64,000 nt of DNA from the NCBI RefSeq assembly GCF_000176235.1, contig NZ_ACZV01000005.1, forward strand, positions 2,232,001 to 2,296,000, written 5' to 3'. A program made the translations under genes and the position numbers. A model generated the notes under the pieces. That model did no database searches. It saw only the letters and a program-made list of their open reading frames with translations, and had not been told where the DNA came from. Shown piece after piece: positions 58,641 to 64,000 of the stretch (its first letter is position 1; every line of letters starts with the position of its first letter). Source of the DNA: Vibrio orientalis CIP 102891 = ATCC 33934. GTDB taxonomy: Bacteria > Pseudomonadota > Gammaproteobacteria > Enterobacterales > Vibrionaceae.

Positions 58641-59996
58641 ATGCAGGATAAGCATGGCCTCTTAACCGGCTCCATCCCTACCGTATTACGTCAAATGACC
58701 GTCCCGATGACCTTCGGTATGGTGGCCATTCTGATGTTTAACCTAGTGGATACCTTCTTTATTTCCTTGCTCGGTACCGAAGCATTGGCAGCGATCAGCT
58801 ATACCTTCCCCGTCACCTTCGCCGTGAACTGTATTACCATGGGCATTGGCATGGGGCTCTCGACCAACATCGGTCGGCTGCTTGGCCAAGGTCACGCCCA
58901 AGATGCTGCTCGCTTTTCCACTCATGGGCTTGTGTTAGCGGTATTGCTTGTCGCGCTTGCGTCCATGCTCGGCTTAGCCACAATTGAACCGTTGTTTCTA
59001 TTACTCGGCGCCGATCGCGCGCTATTGCCACTCATTCACCAATACATGGATATTTGGTATCTCACCATTCCTCTGTTGGTCATCCCAATGGCAGGCAATG
59101 CCGCTATTCGAGCCACAGGCGATACCAAAACGCCCGCCAAAATAATGATGCTTGCCGGTATGATTAACGGCGTTCTCGACCCACTCCTGATCTTCGGTTA
59201 TGGCCCTTTCCCAGAATTGGGTATTCAAGGGGCTGCAATAGCGAGTGCGTTTAGTTGGCTGGGTGCGTTATGTGGTTCACTTTATGTATTGGCTAAGCGC
59301 GAAAAGTTAATTGCGCTACCCTGCTTAGCAACCATCATTTCTGATTGGCGACAAATTTTAAAGATTGGCACACCCGCGGCGTTATCGAATGCGTTGACGC
59401 CTCTCTCAGGCGCACTGCTCATGGTGATGCTGTCTGCTCACGGCACTGCCGCAGTCGCCGCTTATGGTGCCGCGCAGCGAGTTGAATCGATTTTGATATT
59501 AGTGTTGATGTCCCTCACCTCAGCGCTAACGCCTTTTATTGCCCAGAATATGGGCGCAAATAACCCCGGCCGAAGCTTTTCTGGGCTGTTTATTAGCATG
59601 AGATTTTCAATGGTGTTTCAGCTAGGCGTTTTTGTCATGATGGTGCCGCTGAGTATTCCTTTGGCTGCATTATTCTCCCAAGAGCAAGCGGTGCAAGATC
59701 TGCTGTGGCATTACCTACTGGTGGTGCCATTCAGTTATGGTTTTCAAGGGGTAATGATGATGTTGGTCTCTGGCTTAAACGCGCTGCATGAACCACTGAA
59801 GGCATTCCAATGGAGCTTTATGCGACTGTTCGTGTTCACTCTGCCTTGTGCTTGGTTAGGCAGCCAGCTGTATGATATTGAAGGGCTGTTTATTGGCATT
59901 GCTTGCGGCAATATTTTAGGTGGGCTAATGGGCTACCTTTACGCATTAAGGTTGCGTCAAAAGTACTTAAGTAATCTCGCCTCTAGTACAAACTAA
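58641..59996 (+). CDS. MATE family efflux transporter
   Basis: 451 residues from the ATG at 58641; a TTG nine bases upstream is possible and no strong ribosome-binding site decides. Twelve membrane segments in two bundles, with typical VDTFFISLLGTEALAAIS and IRATGDTKTP motifs near residues 33-50 and 155-165. Na+- or H+-driven exporters of cationic drugs or metabolites; it resembles the NorM/DinF-type group but I cannot assign a subfamily. Confidence 0.9.
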   Translation: MQDKHGLLTGSIPTVLRQMTVPMTFGMVAILMFNLVDTFFISLLGTEALAAISYTFPVTFAVNCITMGIGMGLSTNIGRLLGQGHAQDAARFSTHGLVLAVLLVALASMLGLATIEPLFLLLGADRALLPLIHQYMDIWYLTIPLLVIPMAGNAAIRATGDTKTPAKIMMLAGMINGVLDPLLIFGYGPFPELGIQGAAIASAFSWLGALCGSLYVLAKREKLIALPCLATIISDWRQILKIGTPAALSNALTPLSGALLMVMLSAHGTAAVAAYGAAQRVESILILVLMSLTSALTPFIAQNMGANNPGRSFSGLFISMRFSMVFQLGVFVMMVPLSIPLAALFSQEQAVQDLLWHYLLVVPFSYGFQGVMMMLVSGLNALHEPLKAFQWSFMRLFVFTLPCAWLGSQLYDIEGLFIGIACGNILGGLMGYLYALRLRQKYLSNLASSTN

Positions 59997-60062
59997 AAAG
60001 AGGCTCCTCTGAGCCCACTATGAACTCACCGGAAACCTCTTCATTGACTGACGCCTCGTTAT

Positions 60063-60578
60063 CTACGCGGCGGCGTCTTCATCTTCAATTTCAAGCTCAA
60101 TATCCAACGGTTCTTGAGACAAGATAACACCGGTATTGTCGGCATAAAGGTAATCTTCTGGCAGGAAGGTAACACCGCCAAAGTTGACAGGCACATCGAC
60201 TTCACCAACACCTTGGGAGGTTGCCCCAACGGGGATCGATGCTAGCGCCTGAATGCCGATACTCATATCTTCTAGCTCATCGACTTCGCGCACACAGCCA
60301 TAAACAACAATGCCTTCCCACTCATTCTCTTCGGCAAGTGACGCCAATTCAGCATCAATCAATGCACGGCGAAGTGAACCACCACCATCAATCAGCAAAA
60401 CTCGGCCAAGACCATCTTGCTCTAATATCTCCCGAACTAAGCCATTGTCTTCGAAACACTTAACGGTGGTGATTTGACCAGCAAATGATGCACTGCCACC
60501 AAAATTGCTGAACATTGGCTCAACAACATCCACTTGCTCTAAGTAAATGTCACACAAAGCAGAAGTATTGTATTCCAT
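60063..60578 (-). CDS. rraA: Ribonuclease E inhibitor RraA
   Basis: 171 residues from the Met at 60578 (MEYNTSALCDIYLEQVDVVEPMFSNFGG). GRVLLIDGGGSLRRALIDAELA and the core fold are conserved; the C-terminus is acidic. RraA binds RNase E and slows mRNA decay. It follows menA (75 bp), as in E. coli. Confidence 0.96.
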   Translation of the reverse strand: MEYNTSALCDIYLEQVDVVEPMFSNFGGSASFAGQITTVKCFEDNGLVREILEQDGLGRVLLIDGGGSLRRALIDAELASLAEENEWEGIVVYGCVREVDELEDMSIGIQALASIPVGATSQGVGEVDVPVNFGGVTFLPEDYLYADNTGVILSQEPLDIELEIEDEDAAA

Positions 60579-60653
60579 AGTATTCCTTCCCATACCGTTG
60601 GTTTCTTAATCGAGTATAAAGGGTCAGTAAGTCAATGCAATGACATGCATCAC

Positions 60654-61571
60654 TTAACTCACTAGTGTTTGAGCAATAACCACACCCGCAAAAAGCAGGT
60701 TTGTCACCATTGAACATTTCACAATCACTGGCATCATTGGCGCAATCTGCGCCGGATTGTCCGCCAGCCATACTGCCTTGCCGTGCTTATAAGTGACCAG
60801 CAGGCTAAGCAAGAACGGCAAACTAATCCATAATGGCGTTGGTTGATGAATCAAATAAGCCGCAAACGCCAAAACCGCGCCCGACAACAAAGCAAAGTGA
60901 TACTGTTTAGCCCGTCTTTGTCCTAAGCGCACCGCAACGGTTTTTTTACCACACACTTCATCGTTTTCGATATCACGCATATTGTTGATATTAAGCACCG
61001 CCACCGCAAGTAAACCACAACCTATAGCCGGAAGAATCAATTGTGGCGCGACAATACCGGTATGGAGGAAATAGGTTCCCGCGACACCGAGTAAACCAAA
61101 GAAGATAAACACGGAAATATCGCCCAATCCAACATAACCGTATGGTTTATTGCCCACGGTATAAGCAATCGCAGCAATGATCGCCAGCACCCCCAACCCA
61201 ATAAAGGCCAAAATACTTTGCAGGCTTTCAAGTGCATAAGTCACCAACACCAAGCCAGAAATTATGGTCAAAATAATGTTGATCACCATGGCATGTTTCA
61301 TATCTTGTTGCGTCACCGCACCAGATTGAATCGCACGTACTGGCCCCAAACGGTTTTCGTTATCGGTACCTTTGACGGCATCACCATAATCATTAGCAAG
61401 ATTCGACAATATCTGCAAAAAGGTCGCCGTTAAGAACGCCAATAGCGCAACAACGGGAGAAAATTGATGAGTTGAGTACGCCAATACACTACCCGTTAGG
61501 ATAGAGACCAATGCCAGTGGCAAAGTTTTAGGGCGAGCGGCATCGAGCCAGATTCTAAGAGACTGTTTCAT
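60654..61571 (-). CDS. menA: 1,4-dihydroxy-2-naphthoate polyprenyltransferase
   Basis: 305 residues, nine or so membrane segments. UbiA superfamily Asp-rich motifs NLANDYGDAVKGTDNENR (about 60-77) and DIENDEVCGKKT (about 190-201). It prenylates DHNA to demethylmenaquinone for anaerobic respiration. Confidence 0.96.
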   Translation of the reverse strand: MKQSLRIWLDAARPKTLPLALVSILTGSVLAYSTHQFSPVVALLAFLTATFLQILSNLANDYGDAVKGTDNENRLGPVRAIQSGAVTQQDMKHAMVINIILTIISGLVLVTYALESLQSILAFIGLGVLAIIAAIAYTVGNKPYGYVGLGDISVFIFFGLLGVAGTYFLHTGIVAPQLILPAIGCGLLAVAVLNINNMRDIENDEVCGKKTVAVRLGQRRAKQYHFALLSGAVLAFAAYLIHQPTPLWISLPFLLSLLVTYKHGKAVWLADNPAQIAPMMPVIVKCSMVTNLLFAGVVIAQTLVS

Positions 61572-61637
61572 GAATATTAGTGTAGTGACCTATGGCTAAA
61601 CTAAAATTGTGGCACATCAAGACATGTAGTGAAAAAC

Positions 61638-61665
61638 AAAAAAGGCCACCGAAGTGACCTTTTTC
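61638..61665 (-). terminator. efp terminator
   Basis: AAAAAGGTCAC / GTGGCCTTTTTT with CGAA-type loop, one mismatch; about 23 bp past the efp stop. Confidence 0.8.
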
Positions 61666-61687
61666 GAAAACTTGACATAAGTCGAGC

Positions 61688-62254
61688 TTATTTTACGCGA
61701 CCTACGTATTCACCAGTGCGAGTATCAACTTTGATCACTTCGCCAATTGAGATGAATAGAGGAACACGAACAACTGCACCAGTTGAAAGTGTTGCTGGTT
61801 TACCACCAGTACCCTGAGTATCACCTTTTAGGCCAGGATCCGTATCTGTTACTTCTAGCTCAACGAAGTTTGGTGGAGTTACAACGATTGGGTTGCCGTT
61901 CCAAAGAGTTAGCATACAAGTGTTGTTTTCAACCAACCACTTAGCATTTTCGCCGACTGCTTTCACGTCTGCTGCGATCTGCTCGAACGTTTCATTGTTC
62001 ATAAAGTGGTAGAATTCGCCGTCGTTATATAGATAATCTAGGTCAGTATCCATTACGTCTGCAACTTCACAAGTTTCACCAGACTTAAAGGTTTTCTCTA
62101 GCACTTTACCAGAAAGAAGTTTACGAATTTTTACGCGGTTGAATGCTTGGCCTTTACCCGGCTTAACGTATTCGTTTTCCAAGATAACGCAAGGCTCGTT
62201 ATCAAGCATTAGTTTTAGACCGCCTTTAAATTCATTGGTGCTAACAGTAGCCAT
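61688..62254 (-). CDS. efp: Elongation factor P
   Basis: 188 residues, three OB-like domains. Lys34 in VKPGKGQAF is the site of beta-lysylation, supplied by EpmB (encoded divergently, 32 bp away) and attached by EpmA. EF-P relieves ribosome stalling at polyproline. Confidence 0.98.
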   Translation of the reverse strand: MATVSTNEFKGGLKLMLDNEPCVILENEYVKPGKGQAFNRVKIRKLLSGKVLEKTFKSGETCEVADVMDTDLDYLYNDGEFYHFMNNETFEQIAADVKAVGENAKWLVENNTCMLTLWNGNPIVVTPPNFVELEVTDTDPGLKGDTQGTGGKPATLSTGAVVRVPLFISIGEVIKVDTRTGEYVGRVK

Positions 62255-62286
62255 TTTTTCCTCTTACATTCTTAGAGCTAAATTCA

Positions 62287-63309
62287 ATGCCGCACATCAT
62301 AACCCGAAAACTTGTTTCTGTTGAGCAAAACTGGCTCAAACAGCTAGCGAATGGGATCTCTGATCCCGCAAAATTGCTTGAGGAGCTTGAAATTGATCCT
62401 ACTCCTTGGCAAAGCGGGTTTGACGCTCGTAAGCTTTTTGCGCAGCGTGTGCCGCAAAGTTTTGTCGATAGAATGGAAAAAGGCAATCCCTTTGATCCGC
62501 TTTTACGCCAAGTCCTACCGCTTAGTGAAGAGTTTGAAATTCACGAAGGTTACTCTAATGATCCTCTAGAAGAGCAAAACAACTCAATTCCAGGATTACT
62601 ACACAAATACCATAATCGCGCGTTGATGATCGTAAAAGGCGGCTGTGCGATCAACTGTCGCTATTGCTTTCGACGTCACTTCCCTTATGACGAGAATAAG
62701 AGCTCAAAATCGGTCTGGCAGCAAAGCTTAGACTATATTCAGCAGCACCCTGAGATTGACGAAGTCATCCTTTCCGGCGGCGACCCGCTGATGGCTAAAG
62801 ATGAAGAACTGAACTGGCTGGTCAATCACATCGCCGATATTCCACACATCAAGCGACTGCGAATTCACTCACGACTGCCCGTTGTGATTCCGGCTCGTAT
62901 TACTCCGGCATTGGCTAATCTGCTGGAAAACACGCGACTACAAACGATTTTGGTCACTCATATCAATCACGCACAAGAGATTCATCAAGAATTGCGAGAT
63001 AGCTTAACGACGCTAAAGCGCGCGGGTGTTACTCTTCTAAATCAGGGAGTTATGCTTAAAGGGGTCAATGATAGTATCGATGACCAAGTGACTTTGAGCC
63101 AAGCACTGTTTGACGCAGGGGTCCTACCTTATTACATGCATGTGCTTGATAAAGTGCAAGGTGCGGCGCACTTCTTTATTTCGGATCAACAAGCCAAAAT
63201 CATCATGGCGGGTGTGATGGAAAAAGTCTCCGGCTACCTCGTGCCAAAACTAACCCGTGAAATTGGCGGAAGAGCCAGTAAGACACCACTCGATCTGCAT
63301 TTAGAGTAA
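62287..63309 (+). CDS. epmB: EF-P beta-lysylation protein EpmB (lysine 2,3-aminomutase)
   Basis: 340 residues. Radical-SAM [4Fe-4S] motif CAINCRYCFRRHFPY (about residues 120-134), and EVILSGGDPLM. It makes (R)-beta-lysine for EF-P Lys34. Close divergent pairing with efp is the usual arrangement. The pilin gene begins 2 bp after its stop. Confidence 0.96.
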   Translation: MPHIITRKLVSVEQNWLKQLANGISDPAKLLEELEIDPTPWQSGFDARKLFAQRVPQSFVDRMEKGNPFDPLLRQVLPLSEEFEIHEGYSNDPLEEQNNSIPGLLHKYHNRALMIVKGGCAINCRYCFRRHFPYDENKSSKSVWQQSLDYIQQHPEIDEVILSGGDPLMAKDEELNWLVNHIADIPHIKRLRIHSRLPVVIPARITPALANLLENTRLQTILVTHINHAQEIHQELRDSLTTLKRAGVTLLNQGVMLKGVNDSIDDQVTLSQALFDAGVLPYYMHVLDKVQGAAHFFISDQQAKIIMAGVMEKVSGYLVPKLTREIGGRASKTPLDLHLE

Positions 63310-63311
63310 TT

Positions 63312-63800
63312 ATGAAATCCAAAGGCTTTACCCTTATTGAACTTGTCATCATCATTGTCATACTGGCGATTCTCGCCGTTACCGCGATGCCAAGGCTGAT
63401 TGACCTACAGAGTGATGCTCGCATCTCGGCACTAAATGGACTGCAAGGGGCGATGCAAGGAGCAAATGATCAATTGATTGGCATTTCTTCTGTACAAGGG
63501 TTAGATACCGCCGCCAGTGCATCGGTCACCATTGAAGGTGATAACGTCGATATTGCTTTTGGTTATGCCAGTGCAGACAACGCTGGTGCGTGGGCACAAA
63601 TCATTGACGCCAATATTGATGATGCAACATGGGGTGATGACGGCGCTGACTGGTATTTCAGTAATACCAATCCAACTGATGGCATTATCCTATATATGCC
63701 GGCAAGCCGTCGCCAAGCGGGATTAAACTGCTTTCTTCAATATGATGAAGCGACATCCACAGCGCCGCCAAGTTACACCTTAACCACCAACGGCTGCTGA
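63312..63800 (+). CDS. Type IV pilin-like protein (MSHA pilin-like)
   Basis: 162 residues. Short leader MKSKG, then mature FTLIELVIIIVILAILAVTAMP with Glu5, the prepilin peptidase signature. The C-terminal region has two Cys (near 148 and 162) enclosing about 13 residues for the usual disulfide. It is an isolated gene, not in a pilus assembly cluster, 2 bp after epmB. It resembles MSHA-type major/minor pilins; assignment to a specific pilus is unknown. Confidence 0.88.
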   Translation: MKSKGFTLIELVIIIVILAILAVTAMPRLIDLQSDARISALNGLQGAMQGANDQLIGISSVQGLDTAASASVTIEGDNVDIAFGYASADNAGAWAQIIDANIDDATWGDDGADWYFSNTNPTDGIILYMPASRRQAGLNCFLQYDEATSTAPPSYTLTTNGC

Positions 63801-63885
63801 TCGCGTACTTTTATCATCAAGACAAAAATCTTTTGTTCGATAGGCGGGTCTATTATCTGCATACTCCGACGTTTTGGAGGTCACT

Positions 63886-64000
63886 ATGCAACCAGATATT
63901 CAACCAACTATCGAACAACTTCTCGACCTTGGTCCTTTTAGCTGGGCGGCACTTGTTTGCTGCGCCATCAATGGCATTTTAGTCGGTGTCGAGCGTCAGA
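63886..64000 (+). CDS. MgtC/SapB-like membrane protein, 3' truncated by window edge
   Basis: Starts at ATG 63886, 5 bp after GGAGG. The 38 visible residues include a membrane segment and NGILVGVERQ, resembling the early G-x-L-x-G-x-ERE motif of the MgtC/SapB family. The call is tentative because most of the protein lies outside. Confidence 0.6.
   Translation, partial: MQPDIQPTIEQLLDLGPFSWAALVCCAINGILVGVERQ

Noticed and set aside
59997..60062. Terminator between the MATE gene and rraA
   Set aside because: AAGAGG/CCTCTT arms are 6 bp with a 30-nt loop and no T run, too weak to list.

Overview
The window is a stretch of a Vibrio-type gammaproteobacterial chromosome (genus inferred; species not assignable by eye). 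It has about 60 protein genes, mostly informational and envelope housekeeping, 16 intact tRNA genes and two tRNA pseudogenes. I saw no insertion sequence, prophage, CRISPR array, integron or toxin-antitoxin module. The Vibrio assignment rests on gene order (rpsF-priB-rpsR-rplI, bfr-bfd, tuf-fusA-rpsG-rpsL-tusBCD, fkpA-slyX, hflC-hflK-hflX-hfq-miaA-mutL-amiB-tsaE / queG, and thrU-tyrU-glyT-thrT-tufB-secE-nusG-rplKAJL-rpoBC), on protein sequences close to Vibrio homologues, and on a large tandem tRNA-Gly/initiator-tRNA-Met array.

Layout. 1-3.3 kb: end of a DUF481 outer-membrane protein gene, the rpsF ribosomal operon, and bacterioferritin with its Fur-box-preceded ferredoxin. 3.3-8 kb: str operon (rpsL, rpsG, fusA, tufA). 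8-12.4 kb: tusBCD sulfur relay with a YheO-type regulator, a lipoprotein-type FkpA, a WD40 lipoprotein, slyX and a DUF2065 gene. 12.4-21.5 kb: hflC/hflK/hflX/hfq/miaA/mutL/amiB/tsaE run on the minus strand. 21.7-25 kb: queG, a 0.55-kb gap with three DnaA boxes (candidate datA equivalent), then a minus-strand array of 7 tRNA-Gly(GCC) and 5 initiator tRNA genes built from 215-bp tandem units. 25-37.4 kb: a lipoprotein, orn, rsgA, psd, a DASS transporter, a dCache chemoreceptor, an EamA transporter, gpmI, envC and a DHH phosphoesterase. 37.4-41.3 kb: a TetR regulator, hemE, a candidate small RNA on the opposite strand, nudC, rsd, then a (AAGCGAG)15 repeat. 41.3-55.4 kb: rpoC, rpoB, rplL, rplJ, rplA, rplK, nusG, secE, tufB and four tRNAs. 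55.5-64 kb: coaA, a DUF805 gene, a CHMI-type tautomerase, tpiA, a MATE transporter, rraA, menA, efp with divergent epmB, an orphan type IV pilin and the start of an MgtC-like gene.

How the parts work together. Translation and transcription dominate: ribosomal proteins, both EF-Tu genes, EF-G, EF-P with its beta-lysine supplier EpmB, core RNA polymerase with NusG and the sigma70-binding protein Rsd, plus tRNA genes and tRNA-modifying enzymes (MiaA, TsaE, QueG, TusBCD). Five of the best promoters I could read have a near-consensus -10 followed by a GC-rich discriminator, as expected for stringently controlled promoters. Envelope genes include AmiB and a catalytically degenerate EnvC; in E. coli the latter activates the former. 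RNA metabolism is represented by Hfq, Orn, RraA and NudC.

Most interesting beyond routine annotation: an unannotated 64-nt small-RNA-like unit between hemE and nudC (promoter, 5' hairpin, linker, strong terminator with eight T); the DnaA-box cluster beside the glycine tRNA operon, syntenic with E. coli datA; the homogenised tRNA array with two decayed members; the 15-copy heptamer repeat starting inside the rsd stop codon; and two ribosomal promoters whose -10 boxes lie inside perfect or near-perfect palindromes.
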